This document shows positions 18,088-26,468 of a stretch of 64,000 nt of DNA, in pieces. Where the stretch lies: assembly GCF_016888335.1 (NCBI RefSeq), contig NZ_JAFEJG010000004.1, forward strand, positions 744,001-808,000, read 5' to 3'. Below the pieces are notes generated by a model. The model saw nothing but the letters and a program-made list of their open reading frames with translations. It was not told the DNA's origin and ran no database searches. Position 1 is the stretch's first letter. Each line of letters begins with the position of its first letter. Position numbers and translations under genes: made by a program. The DNA comes from Janibacter endophyticus. Its GTDB lineage: Bacteria; Actinomycetota; Actinomycetes; Actinomycetales; Dermatophilaceae.

Positions 18088-19047
18088 TCAGGTCTGGGCT
18101 CGGCGGACGATGCGGCCGGCGAGCCCCGCGTCCTGCTTGAACCGGATGCGGTGGAAGTCCCCCAGGTCGATGCGCAGGAGGTGCTCCTGCACGCGGAGGT
18201 CGAACTCGTCGCGGACGTCCGGGGTGATCCGTCCGGATGCCCACCCGGTCAGCCGGATGACGAGGTCCCAGTAGTGGTTCGCGAAGCGCCGACGCGTCGC
18301 GGGGCGGGCCTCGAGCTCGGAGTACGTCTCGTCGAGGGCGTCGATGAGACTCAGCCGGGCACGGCTCTCACGGTTGGTGAGGTTGCGTCCGCCCTCGGCG
18401 ACGATGTGCGTGCACAGCGGCTGGTCGATGAGCAGGATCTGGTCGGCGTCGACGAGGGTGAGCCAGTGCCCGAGGACGTCGTTGTGGACCTGGGTCGAGC
18501 CGAATCGCAGACCGGTACGGCGGTAGTGGTCGGTGCGGACGATCTTGTTCCACGGATAGTTGGTGAAGCCGAGCAGGCGAGGCACCTCGTCGAGCCGGGC
18601 CAGCCTCCGAGCCTGGTGGACGTACTGGTCCCAGACCGCGACGTCGTAGGAGTTCATGCTCTCGGACACGGAGTCGGCCCGCCGGTACCGGTAGGACAGC
18701 ACCGCCACGCTCGCCCCGCTGTCGTCGAGCGCCCCCAGGGCCGAAGTGAGGCTCTCGGTGTGGATCTCGTCGTCCGCGTCGAAGAACAGGGCGTACCGGC
18801 CGGAGGCGCGTGCGAAGCCGTGGTTGCGAGCGATCCCGGCCCCGTGGTTGCTCGCCAGCTCGATGAGGACGACCCGGGGGTCGGTGATCGCCCCGACGCG
18901 CTCGACCGAGCTGTCCGTGGAGGCGTCATCGACGACGATCACCTCGACGGTGGCCGTGTCCAGCGCGAGGAAGGACGTGATCACGCTGGTGACGGTCGCG
19001 CTCGCGTCGTGCATGGGGATGATGACGGACAGGTCCGGCTGGCTCAT
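18088..19047 (-). CDS. family 2 glycosyltransferase
   Basis: 319 aa with LSVIIPMHDASATV, VIVVDDASTDSS, NHGAGIARNHG, LFFDADDEIH and NDVLGHWLTL. ATG 19047 has AGGAGGG about 10 nt upstream, which places the start well inside the longer open frame. A candidate -10, TAACCT (19103-19098), and phased PHO-like repeats (19147-19175) lie upstream. It heads a two-gene operon with the coiled-coil glycosyltransferase. Substrate unknown. Confidence 0.83.
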   Translation of the reverse strand: MSQPDLSVIIPMHDASATVTSVITSFLALDTATVEVIVVDDASTDSSVERVGAITDPRVVLIELASNHGAGIARNHGFARASGRYALFFDADDEIHTESLTSALGALDDSGASVAVLSYRYRRADSVSESMNSYDVAVWDQYVHQARRLARLDEVPRLLGFTNYPWNKIVRTDHYRRTGLRFGSTQVHNDVLGHWLTLVDADQILLIDQPLCTHIVAEGGRNLTNRESRARLSLIDALDETYSELEARPATRRRFANHYWDLVIRLTGWASGRITPDVRDEFDLRVQEHLLRIDLGDFHRIRFKQDAGLAGRIVRRAQT

Positions 19048-19097
19048 GGGGGCGGATCCCTCCTGTCTGTCGTCGATCGGTGACCCTGGGCGCGGCC

Positions 19098-19175
19098 AGG
19101 TTAGCCACCGCCCGGAGAACGCAAGCCGCCCTGCGTGCACGTTTCAGGTGAACACGCGGCGTCCTGACGGCGAAC
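19098..19175 (-). promoter_or_regulatory. promoter and PHO-like array upstream of a glycosyltransferase operon
   Basis: The minus-strand -10 candidate is TAACCT at 19103-19098. Upstream are three heptamers in 11-bp phase: GGTGAAC 19147-19153, GGCGTCC 19158-19164 and GGCGAAC 19169-19175, with one perfect unit and one single-mismatch unit 22 bp apart. The same 22-bp arrangement occurs between phoU and senX3. The array is about 45 bp above the -10, farther than in the tagD region. Confidence 0.4.
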
Positions 19176-19201
19176 GAGCCTGGTCCGGGCCGTGCGGGGT
19201 C

Positions 19202-21196
19202 TCAGTCGTCGTCGGCGGCGACGAGGGCGCCCCGGAACTGCTCGGCGTAGAGCGCGGCGAAGGCACCACCCTGCGCGAGCAGCTCGGCGTGGCTGCCCTG
19301 CTCGACGATGCGCCCGTCCTCCATGACGAGGATGAGGTCGGCGTCGCGGATGGTCGAGAGCCGGTGCGCGATGACGAAGCTCGTCCGGTCCTGCCGCAGC
19401 GCGGCCATGGCGTGCTGGACGAGCACCTCGGTGCGGGTGTCGACCGAGCTTGTCGCCTCGTCGAGGATGAGCAGCGCCGGGTCGGAGAGGAAGGCGCGCG
19501 CGATGGTCACGAGCTGCTTCTCGCCGGCGGAGAGGTTCGAGGCCTCGGCGTCGAGCTCGGTGTCGTAGCCGTCGGGCAGCGAGTGGACGAAGCGGTCGAC
19601 GAAGGTTGCGCGGGCCGCCTCGAGGATCTCACCCTCGCTCGCGCCGGGACGTCCGTAGGCGATGTTGTCGCGGATCGTCCCGGAGAAGAGCCAGGTGTCC
19701 TGGAGCACCATGCCGATCCGGGAGCGCAGGTCGTCGCGGCTCATCGACGTGATGTCGACGCCGTCGAGGGTGATCCGGCCGCCGTCGAGCTCGTAGAAGC
19801 GCATGACGAGGTTGACGAGGGTCGTCTTGCCCGCCCCGGTCGGGCCGACGATCGCGACGGTCTGCCCCGGCTCCACGACGAGGTCGAGGTCCTCGATCAG
19901 TGGCCGCGCCGGGTCGTAGGAGAAGCTGACGTCCTCGAAGGCCACCCGGCCCCGCGGGTCGTCCACCCGCGTGCTGGTCGTCGGCTCGGGCACCTGCTCC
20001 GGCACGTCGAGGACGTCGAAGACCCGCTCCGCCGAGGCGACACCGCTCTGCATGAGGTTGGCCATCGACGACATCTGCGCGAGCGGCTGGGTGAACTGCC
20101 GGGAGTACTGGATGAAGGCCTGCACGTCGCCGAGGCTCATCGTCCCGCTCGCGACGCGGAGGCCGCCGAGCACGGCGATGACGACGTAGTTGAGGTTCCC
20201 GACGAACATCAGCGTCGGCATGATGATGCCGCTGACGAACTGCGCGCCGAAGCCGGCACGGTAGAGCTCCTCGTTCTGCCGCGCGAAGTCGGCCTCGGTC
20301 TGCGCCTGCCGCCCGAAGACCTTCGTCAGGCTGTGTCCGGTGAAGGACTCCTCGACGATCCCGTTGAGCGCGCCCGTGCGCGCCCACTGGGCGACGAAGT
20401 GCTTCTGGCTGCGCCTGCCGATGAGCCCGGTGACGACGATCGAGACGGGGATGGTCACGAGCGCGACGAGCGCGAGCGTGGGGGAGATGTAGAACATCAT
20501 CGCCAGCATCGCGACGACGGTCAGCAGCGAGGTGAGCAGCTGGCTGAGGGTCTGCTGCAGCGACTGCGCGACGTTGTCGATGTCGTTGGTGACGCGGCTG
20601 AGCAGCTCGCCGCGTGGCTGGCTGTCGAAGTAGGGGAGGGGGAGCCGGTGCAGCTTGTCCTCGACGTCGCTGCGCAGCCGGTAGATCGTCCGGTTGACCG
20701 CGCCGGTGAGCAGCCAGCCCTGGGCCAGCTGGAGCAGCGCGGCGACCGTGTAGAGCACGAGGACGAGCACGAGCACGCGTCCCACCGCGCTGAAGTCCAC
20801 GCCCTGCCCCGGGACGACGTGCTCCATCGCGGCGAGCATGTCGGCGAGGCGGTCCTGCCCGCCGGCACGCAGCCCCTCGACCGCCTGCTCCTGGGTCGTC
20901 CCGGCGGGGATCTGCCGGCTGAAGACCCCGGCGAAGACGAGGTCGGTGGCCCGGCCGAGGATCTTGGGCCCGAGCGCGCTGAGCACCACGCTCACGACGG
21001 CGCAGCCGAGGACTGCGCTCATGGTGAGCCGCTCCGGCCGCAGCAGGCCGATGAGCCGTCTCGCGGACGGGCCGAAGCTACGGGGCTTCTCGGTCGGCTG
21101 ACCGATCCGCATGTGGGGGTTGCCGCCGCGGGCCTGGGAGGCCGGTCCGCGGCGGGCCGCGGCGGCCTTCTCCTCAGCGGTCTTGATCTCGCTCAT
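19202..21196 (-). CDS. ABC exporter half-transporter, catalytic subunit
   Basis: 664 aa: an N-terminal extension of about 50 residues, a six-helix membrane domain (about 55-385) and a nucleotide-binding domain with GPTGAGKTT (Walker A), LSAGEKQLV (signature) and LLILDEATSSVD (Walker B with catalytic Glu), then IAHRLST. It overlaps the upstream half-transporter by ATGA (21196-21193), so the two are made together and probably form a heterodimer exporting lipids, drugs or peptides. The extracytoplasmic loop between the first helices (ADLVFAG to VVPGQGVDF) is long for the family. The substrate is unknown. Confidence 0.9.
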   Translation of the reverse strand: MSEIKTAEEKAAAARRGPASQARGGNPHMRIGQPTEKPRSFGPSARRLIGLLRPERLTMSAVLGCAVVSVVLSALGPKILGRATDLVFAGVFSRQIPAGTTQEQAVEGLRAGGQDRLADMLAAMEHVVPGQGVDFSAVGRVLVLVLVLYTVAALLQLAQGWLLTGAVNRTIYRLRSDVEDKLHRLPLPYFDSQPRGELLSRVTNDIDNVAQSLQQTLSQLLTSLLTVVAMLAMMFYISPTLALVALVTIPVSIVVTGLIGRRSQKHFVAQWARTGALNGIVEESFTGHSLTKVFGRQAQTEADFARQNEELYRAGFGAQFVSGIIMPTLMFVGNLNYVVIAVLGGLRVASGTMSLGDVQAFIQYSRQFTQPLAQMSSMANLMQSGVASAERVFDVLDVPEQVPEPTTSTRVDDPRGRVAFEDVSFSYDPARPLIEDLDLVVEPGQTVAIVGPTGAGKTTLVNLVMRFYELDGGRITLDGVDITSMSRDDLRSRIGMVLQDTWLFSGTIRDNIAYGRPGASEGEILEAARATFVDRFVHSLPDGYDTELDAEASNLSAGEKQLVTIARAFLSDPALLILDEATSSVDTRTEVLVQHAMAALRQDRTSFVIAHRLSTIRDADLILVMEDGRIVEQGSHAELLAQGGAFAALYAEQFRGALVAADDD

Positions 21197-22926
21197 GCCG
21201 CGGACTCCGACATGGCCTGGCTCTCGACGATCTCGGCGTAGGTCCGGCACGACGCGAGCAACGCGTCGTGCGTCCCGTCGCCGACGACCCGCCCGTCCTC
21301 GAGCACGACGATCCGGTCGGCGTCGACGATGGTCGACACACGCTGGGCCACGACGATGACCGTCGCGTCCCGGGTGACCGGGCGAAGGGCGGCGCGCAGC
21401 CGCGCGTCGGTGCTCAGGTCGAGCGCGGAGAAGGAATCGTCGAAGAGGTAGATGTCCGGGCGTCGTACGAGGGCGCGGGCGATGGCGAGCCGTTGGCGCT
21501 GCCCGCCGCTGACGTTGGTGCCGCCCTGCGCGACCGGTGAGTCCAGCCCTTCGGGCATCGCGCGGACGAAGTCCTCGGCCTGCGCGACGCCCAGCGCCTC
21601 CCACAGCTCGTCCTCGGTCGCGTCCGGCGCCCCGTAGCGCAGGTTGCTCGCGACCGTCCCGGTGAAGAGGTAGGGCTTCTGCGGGACGATCCCCATCCGC
21701 GACCAGAGGTCCTCGAGGGCGACCTCGCGGACGTCGACGCCACCGACGAGCAGCGAGCCGCCGGTGACGTCGTAGAGGCGGGGGATCAGCCCGAGCAGGG
21801 TCGTCTTGCCCGACCCCGTCGAGCCGATGATGGCCGTGGTCTGCCCGGCCTCCGCCCGGAGAGACACCGTCGACAGGACGGGCACCTCGGCGCCCGGGTA
21901 GGCGAAGCCCACGGCGCGCAGCTCGACGTCCGCGCGGCCGGCCGGGATCGGTCGCGGCTCGGCCGGGTCGAGCACGCTCGTCGGGGTGTCGAGGACCTCC
22001 GCGATGCGGGTCGCGGCGACCGAGGCCCTCGGGATCATCATCGACATGAAGGTGGCCATCATCACCGACATGAGGATCTGGACGAGGTAGGCCATGAAGG
22101 CGCTGAGCGCGCCCACCTGCATCTCGCCGGAGTCCACCCGTGCCGCGCCGAACCACAGCACCGCGACCGTCGACGCGTTGAAGATGACCATGACGATCGG
22201 GAAGGCGGTCGCCATGAGCCGCCCGACCGCGACTGCCGAGCCCGTGTAGACCTCGTTGGCCTCGGCGAAGCGCGCCCGCTCGTGCCGCTCACGGACGAAG
22301 GCGCGCACGACGCGCACGCCGGTGATCTGCTCGCGGAGGATCCGGTTGACCTGGTCGATCGAGGTCTGCATGACGCGGAACCACGGGATCATGCGGGAGA
22401 TGACGATCCCGACGGCGATCGCGAGCAGCGGGACGGCCACCGCGACGAGCCAGGACAGCCCGACGTCCTCACGCAGCGCCATGACGACGCCGCCGACCAT
22501 GGTGATCGGGGCGGAGACCATCATCGCCAGGCCCATGTAGACGAGCGTCTGCACCTGCTGGACGTCGTTGGTGCTGCGGGTGATGAGCGTCGGGGCGCCG
22601 AAGCGGGTGACCTCCTGCTCGGAGAACGAGCTGACCCGGTGGAAGACCTGGCCGCGCACGTCACGGGCCATCGCCGACGAGGCGCGCGCCCCGATCCAGG
22701 TCGCGCCGATCATCGCGAGGACCTGGACCAGCGAGACCGCGAGCATCCACCCGCCCGCTCGGACGATGTAGTCCGTGTCCCCCTTCGCCACCCCGTCGTC
22801 GATGATCTGCCCGTTGATCGAGGGGAGGAAGAGGGACGCGATCGTGCCGGCCAGCTGGAGCACCAGGAGCAGGAGCAGCAGGGGGAGGTAGTGCCGCAGG
22901 TAGGTGCGGACGAGGCGCAGCAGCAC
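21193..22926 (-). CDS. ABC exporter half-transporter with degenerate catalytic site
   Basis: 577 aa: six membrane helices, then a nucleotide-binding domain with GSTGSGKTT, VSGGQRQRL and the Walker B sequence IYLFDDSFSALD. The usual catalytic Glu after the Walker B Asp is Asp here, while the partner keeps Glu. This asymmetry is typical of heterodimeric exporters with one degenerate ATP site. The start is GTG 22926 with TAGGGT (22938-22933) 6 nt upstream, so a leaderless message is likely. It is divergent from tRNA-Lys. Confidence 0.9.
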   Translation of the reverse strand: MLLRLVRTYLRHYLPLLLLLLVLQLAGTIASLFLPSINGQIIDDGVAKGDTDYIVRAGGWMLAVSLVQVLAMIGATWIGARASSAMARDVRGQVFHRVSSFSEQEVTRFGAPTLITRSTNDVQQVQTLVYMGLAMMVSAPITMVGGVVMALREDVGLSWLVAVAVPLLAIAVGIVISRMIPWFRVMQTSIDQVNRILREQITGVRVVRAFVRERHERARFAEANEVYTGSAVAVGRLMATAFPIVMVIFNASTVAVLWFGAARVDSGEMQVGALSAFMAYLVQILMSVMMATFMSMMIPRASVAATRIAEVLDTPTSVLDPAEPRPIPAGRADVELRAVGFAYPGAEVPVLSTVSLRAEAGQTTAIIGSTGSGKTTLLGLIPRLYDVTGGSLLVGGVDVREVALEDLWSRMGIVPQKPYLFTGTVASNLRYGAPDATEDELWEALGVAQAEDFVRAMPEGLDSPVAQGGTNVSGGQRQRLAIARALVRRPDIYLFDDSFSALDLSTDARLRAALRPVTRDATVIVVAQRVSTIVDADRIVVLEDGRVVGDGTHDALLASCRTYAEIVESQAMSESAA

Positions 22927-22968
22927 CTCATCACCCTAGACCCGGGCGAAGGGGGTGGCGCGCCCCGA

Positions 22969-22974
22969 TACGCT
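22969..22974 (+). promoter_or_regulatory. probable -10 of tRNA-Lys
   Basis: TACGCT lies about 26 nt before the mature 5' end of tRNA-Lys. No good -35 is visible. Confidence 0.4.
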
Positions 22975-22999
22975 GACCCGGCGGCCTGCCGGGTCGCGA

Positions 23000-23075
23000 G
23001 GGCCTCTAGCTCAGTTGGTAGAGCCGCGGACTTTTAATCCGTAGGTCGTCGGTTCGAGCCCGACGGGGCCCACCA
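23000..23075 (+). tRNA. tRNA-Lys (anticodon TTT)
   Basis: A 76-nt gene with encoded CCA. The acceptor stem GGGCCTC pairs with GGGGCCC (one T-G pair). The anticodon loop CTTTTAA gives TTT, and the T arm is GTCGG-TTCGAGC-CCGAC. It stands alone, 27 nt before the enoyl-CoA hydratase start. Confidence 0.97.
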
Positions 23076-23102
23076 CGCCCGAGGTCTCGTATCCTGGGGC
23101 TC

Positions 23103-23834
23103 GTGTCCGAGCTGCGCGCCTTCGTCAACCTCTCCGTCGCCGACCGCATCGCCCACATCGAGCTGGCCCGACCCGAGTTCGGCAACGCGCTCGACCTCGC
23201 GATGACCCACCAGCTGCGCGACGCCGTGCAGCGCTCGCTCGACCACCCCGAGGTCGACATCCTCAAGCTCACCTCCACGGGTGACGACTTCTGCGTCGGC
23301 ACCGACACCCAGGCTGCCCGCGATGCCGACGACCCCACGACCGAGGTCTTCGAGCAGGCTGCCGCGCTCGACGAGATGTTCGGCATCCTCAACGCCTCCA
23401 CCAAGCCCGTCGTCGCGGGCGTCCAGGGCCTGGCGGCGGGCTCCGGGCTCGGCATGGCGCTCGCGGCCGACTTCACCCTGTGCACCCCCGACGCGTCCTT
23501 CCGGGTCGCCAACGACGGGGGCCTCGGCGCACCGGACCCCGGTCTGGCCTGGCTGCTCCCGCGGGCCGTGGGGCAGCAGCGTGCCCTGTCCTTCGCCCTC
23601 GGGCGCCAGACGCTCGACGCCCAGACCGCCGAGCGGTGGGGACTCGTGACGATCGTCGAGGACGACCTCGGCCGCGCCGTCCACGACCTCGCGCGATCGC
23701 TCACCGGGGAGAACCTCTGGGCCAACGGCGAGACCCGCCGCCTGCTGCGGGCCTCGTGGGACACCAACCGCACCGAGCTCTCGCAGTCTGAGGCCGTGAC
23801 GATGGTCCGGGCGATGCTCCGGGCACGGAGCTGA
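23103..23834 (+). CDS. enoyl-CoA hydratase/isomerase family protein
   Basis: A 243-aa crotonase-fold protein: IAHIELARPEFGNALD, the oxyanion-hole region TSTGDDFCVGTD, and KPVVAGVQGLAAGSGLGMALAADF. The positions of the two catalytic Glu of classical hydratases carry Gly or Ala and Asp (NDGGLGAPDPG), so the reaction may differ from simple hydration. The start is GTG 23103 with TATCCT (23090-23095) 7 nt upstream: a leaderless start just after the tRNA-Lys gene. Confidence 0.85.
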   Translation: MSELRAFVNLSVADRIAHIELARPEFGNALDLAMTHQLRDAVQRSLDHPEVDILKLTSTGDDFCVGTDTQAARDADDPTTEVFEQAAALDEMFGILNASTKPVVAGVQGLAAGSGLGMALAADFTLCTPDASFRVANDGGLGAPDPGLAWLLPRAVGQQRALSFALGRQTLDAQTAERWGLVTIVEDDLGRAVHDLARSLTGENLWANGETRRLLRASWDTNRTELSQSEAVTMVRAMLRARS

Positions 23835-23893
23835 CCGTCAGCGACCCCGGTCCGCGACCTCCTCGCCGCCCGCTCCGCCTCGGGCCGGCGGCC

Positions 23894-24445
23894 ATGGAGG
23901 CGCACGGCGCCACGCTCCCCGGGCCCGCCGAGGCGGCCGAGGCGGCTCACGCCGCCGCGGCTCTCGTCGTCTCCGCAGGGCGCGCCGACACCGACCCCGA
24001 GCTTGCCGCGCGACTCGTCGGTCTCGTCGACGAGGTCGGCCTGGACACCCTCGCCGAGCTGTGGTCCGACCGACCGGCCCGCAGCCTCCCCGGCGCGCTG
24101 TGGCGCCTCTACCTCGTTCGCGAGTGGGTGCGCCGTCAGCCGGCGGAGGCCAGCCGCGAGTACGGGGCGGGGATGCTCGTCGCCCCGGTCGAGCACGTTG
24201 TCGCCGGCGTCGCGGAGCCGCCCGGGCCCGACGACGTGCTCGCGATGATCGACGCCGTCCTCGGCGGCGCCTTCCGGGGAGATCTCGACGTCGCCCTCGA
24301 GCGGTGCGCCGCCTTCTGCCTCGTCGTCGCCACCGGCCGCGCCCACGACGACAGCGCGGACGTCGAGCTGGCGGCCGCACTGTCCACGACGGCCGCAGAC
24401 CTGGCCGCCTGCGCGGCGCTCTGGCGGGCGGACGCGCTCGTCTGA
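23894..24445 (+). CDS. hypothetical protein, all-helical
   Basis: 183 aa, not recognised. It is rich in Ala, Leu and acidic residues, predicted mostly helical, with no signal peptide and no clear membrane segment. Two internal stretches (HAAAALVVSAGRADTDPELAARLV and the later DVALERCAAFCLVVATGRAHDDSADVELAAAL region) look loosely alike, which could mean an internal duplication. GC at third codon positions is as high as in the neighbours, supporting a real gene. It starts 59 bp after the enoyl-CoA hydratase stop and could be read from its message. Confidence 0.6.
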   Translation: MEAHGATLPGPAEAAEAAHAAAALVVSAGRADTDPELAARLVGLVDEVGLDTLAELWSDRPARSLPGALWRLYLVREWVRRQPAEASREYGAGMLVAPVEHVVAGVAEPPGPDDVLAMIDAVLGGAFRGDLDVALERCAAFCLVVATGRAHDDSADVELAAALSTTAADLAACAALWRADALV

Positions 24446-24595
24446 GCCCACGTCGCAGATCGGGGGGCGAGGGGGAATGCCCCACCCAGGTTGCCGCGTT
24501 ACCCTCGACGGTGCGCCGGGTCGCGGTAGCCCCGGGTCCCAAATTCAGCCGCTACGAGCGGCCACGTGCCGAGAGGCGCTCCCGGCCCGGCGCAC

Positions 24596-24703
24596 CCACC
24601 CCCTTCGCCCACCCCCTTCGCACGAGCCAAGGCTCCTGCCGGGGTCCTGTCGCACGAGCCAAGGCTCCTGCGGGGGTCCTGTCGCACGAGCCAAGGCTCC
24701 TGC
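24596..24703. repeat. tandem repeat array (13-bp x2, then 32-bp x2.7) with inverted-repeat core
   Basis: CCACCCCCTTCGC occurs twice in tandem (24596-24608, 24609-24621). It runs into a 32-bp unit starting TCGCACGAGCC at 24618, 24650 and 24682. The first two copies differ at one base and the third is cut after 22 bp. Each unit holds GAGCC-AA-GGCTC, a 5-bp inverted repeat that could form a small hairpin or bind a dimeric protein. The unit length is not a multiple of three, which argues against coding. Confidence 0.85.
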
Positions 24704-24725
24704 CCTCCGCCCGCACGGGCTTGAC

Positions 24726-24780
24726 GTTGAACGCGAGGTGACCGACGGGTTTCGCCTGGGTGACGGGGAGGCCCTACGCT
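24726..24780 (+). promoter_or_regulatory. PHO-like box and promoter of the DUF47-pit operon
   Basis: Units in 11-bp phase: GTTGAAC 24726-24732, GGTGACC 24737-24743, GGTTTCG 24748-24754 and GGTGACG 24759-24765. The spacer GCGA between the first two is identical to that in the pstS box. The -10 TACGCT lies at 24775-24780, with a poor -35 TTCGCC (24751-24756) inside the array. GTG 24822 follows after a ~35-nt leader. Confidence 0.6.
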
Positions 24781-24821
24781 GATCCGCGGCCATCCCCTCT
24801 GCCTCATCGGAGCGATCTGCT

Positions 24822-25445
24822 GTGGGTTTCCGCGTCACCCCTCAGGACAACACCTTCTTCGACCTCCTCGCGAGGTCGGCCGCCCACTCCGTGGAGGGGG
24901 CAGAGCAGCTGACCGAGCTGCTCGCTGCCCCGCACGCGGAGCGCGCCGCCATCGCCAAGCGGCTCGGCGACATCGAGCACGGCGCCGACGAGGCCACCCA
25001 CGAGGTCATCCGCAAGGTCAACAGCTCCTTCATCACCCCCTTCGACCACGTCGACATCGTCGAGCTGGCCGCCGCGCTCGACGACTGCGTCGACGCCATG
25101 GACGCCGTCGGCGGGATGGTCGTGCTGTACAACATCGGGGATCTGCTCCCGGGAGTCAGCGAGCAGGTCGCGGTGATCAGTCGCATGGCCGAGCTCACCG
25201 CAGCCGCCATGCCGCGGCTGCGCTCGATGAAGGGCCTCGACGAGTACTGGATCGAGATCAACCGGCTCGAGAACCAGGCCGACACGATCTACCGCCGGCT
25301 CGTCGCCAGCCTCTTCAACGGGGCGGTGACCGACGCGATCGAGGTGCTCAAGCACAAGGACGTCATCGCCGGCCTCGAGACCGCGGCCGACGCCTTCGAG
25401 CGGGTCGCGCACCGGGTGGAGACCATCGCGGTCAAGGAGTCCTGA
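24822..25445 (+). CDS. DUF47 / PhoU-like phosphate transport regulator
   Basis: A 207-aa all-helical protein of the DUF47 family (TIGR00153-like), relatives of PhoU usually encoded before PiT phosphate carriers and thought to control them. It opens with QDNTFFDLLARSA and has conserved helices DIEHGADEATHEVIRKV, TPFDHVDIVELAAALDDCVD and NRLENQADTIYRRLV, with acidic residues that bind metal in PhoU proteins. GTG 24822 has GGAG 9 nt upstream. The PiT gene starts 5 bp after its stop. Confidence 0.9.
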   Translation: MGFRVTPQDNTFFDLLARSAAHSVEGAEQLTELLAAPHAERAAIAKRLGDIEHGADEATHEVIRKVNSSFITPFDHVDIVELAAALDDCVDAMDAVGGMVVLYNIGDLLPGVSEQVAVISRMAELTAAAMPRLRSMKGLDEYWIEINRLENQADTIYRRLVASLFNGAVTDAIEVLKHKDVIAGLETAADAFERVAHRVETIAVKES

Positions 25446-25450
25446 CGCTC

Positions 25451-26449
25451 GTGGAGCTCCTCCCGGTCATCATCGTCGTCTGCCTGGCGATGGGCTTCAA
25501 CTACACCAACGGCTTCCACGACGCGGCCAACGCGATCGCCACCTCGGTCTCGACGCGTGCCCTCACCCCGCGGGCCGCCCTCGCGATGGCGGCGGTCGCG
25601 AACCTCGTCGGCGCCTTCTTCGGGACGAAGGTCGCCCAGACCGTCGGGACGGGGATCATCGAGGCGCCGGCCGGGCACACCGGCATGGTGATCTGCGGGG
25701 CGGCGCTTATCGGCGCGATCGCCTGGAACATGCTCACGTGGTGGTTCGGGCTCCCCTCGTCCTCCTCGCACGCCCTCATCGGCGGGCTCGGCGGTGCCGC
25801 CCTCGCGGCGGGAGCCGCGGTGCAGTGGCGCGGGATCTTCGAGAAGGTCATCGTCCCGATGATCGCCAGCCCGATCGTCGGCCTGATCGTCGGGTACCTC
25901 GTGATGACCGCGATCATGTGGATCTTCCGCAGGGCGCACCCTGGCCGCGCGCGACGAGGCTTCCGCTACGCGCAGACCGTCTCCGCCGCCGCCATGGCCT
26001 TCGGTCACGGCATGCAGGACGCCGCGAAGACCGCCGGCGTCGTGGTGCTCGCCCTGACGGTCGGTGGGTACCAGGACCAGGGCGACGACTCCATCCCCCT
26101 GTGGGTCCTCGTCATGAGTGCCGTCGTCATCAGCCTCGGCACCTACGCCGGTGGCTGGCGGATCATGCGGACCCTCGGGAGGCGGATCATCCACCTCGAC
26201 CCGCCGCAGGGCTTCGCCGCCGAGGTGACCGCGGCGTGCATCCTCTACGTCGCGACCGCGATGCGGGCCCCGATCTCCACGACGCACGCCATCACCTCCG
26301 CGATCATGGGCGTCGGTGCGACGAAGAACCTCAAGGCGGTCCGCTGGGGCGTCGCCAAGAACATCGTCGGGGCCTGGATCTTCACCTTCCCCGGTGCCGG
26401 CCTCTCCGCCGCCGCGATGATGCTCCTCGGCCGGGCGATCCTGCTCTGA
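25451..26449 (+). CDS. pit: low-affinity inorganic phosphate transporter, PiT family
   Basis: A 332-aa integral membrane phosphate/cation symporter. The duplicated family signature is present at both ends: NYTNGFHDAANAIATSVSTR near residue 17 and APISTTHAITSAIMGVGATK near 275, with PSSSSHALIGGLGGA and AFGHGMQDAAKTAGVV between. About ten membrane segments can be traced. It is translated right after the DUF47 regulator (5-bp gap). The array upstream of the operon suggests control by phosphate level. It converges on pstB. Confidence 0.95.
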   Translation: MELLPVIIVVCLAMGFNYTNGFHDAANAIATSVSTRALTPRAALAMAAVANLVGAFFGTKVAQTVGTGIIEAPAGHTGMVICGAALIGAIAWNMLTWWFGLPSSSSHALIGGLGGAALAAGAAVQWRGIFEKVIVPMIASPIVGLIVGYLVMTAIMWIFRRAHPGRARRGFRYAQTVSAAAMAFGHGMQDAAKTAGVVVLALTVGGYQDQGDDSIPLWVLVMSAVVISLGTYAGGWRIMRTLGRRIIHLDPPQGFAAEVTAACILYVATAMRAPISTTHAITSAIMGVGATKNLKAVRWGVAKNIVGAWIFTFPGAGLSAAAMMLLGRAILL

Positions 26450-26468
26450 CCCGGCAGGGGACGCGAGA

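Larger units (their letters stand above)
24446..24821. other. non-coding region with tandem repeats and the DUF47-pit control region
   Basis: A 376-bp stretch that I believe holds no gene. It contains a 13-bp tandem duplication (24596-24621), a 32-bp tandem array (24618-24703), phased PHO-like units (24726-24765) and a TACGCT -10 (24775-24780). The first ~150 bp show only an isolated TACCCT at 24500-24505. Confidence 0.6.

Noticed and set aside
21196-22156. Extended N-terminus of the 664-aa ABC protein up to 22156
   Set aside because: The longer frame lies inside the partner gene and has no transporter motifs; the ATGA overlap and MSEIKTAEEK start fit the family.
19202-23000. ABC pair as the teichoic acid exporter (TagGH)
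   Set aside because: Each protein fuses membrane and ATPase domains as in drug/lipid exporters, while TagGH-type exporters have separate permease and ATPase subunits.
24618-24703. Possible CRISPR array
   Set aside because: The units are directly tandem with no distinct spacers, there are only 2.7 copies, and no cas gene is nearby.
24511-24741. Open frame of 76 codons starting GTG 24511, 5 nt after TACCCT
   Set aside because: It runs through the 32-bp repeats, whose unit is not a multiple of three, so each copy is read in a different frame, and then through the PHO array. Composition is not protein-like.
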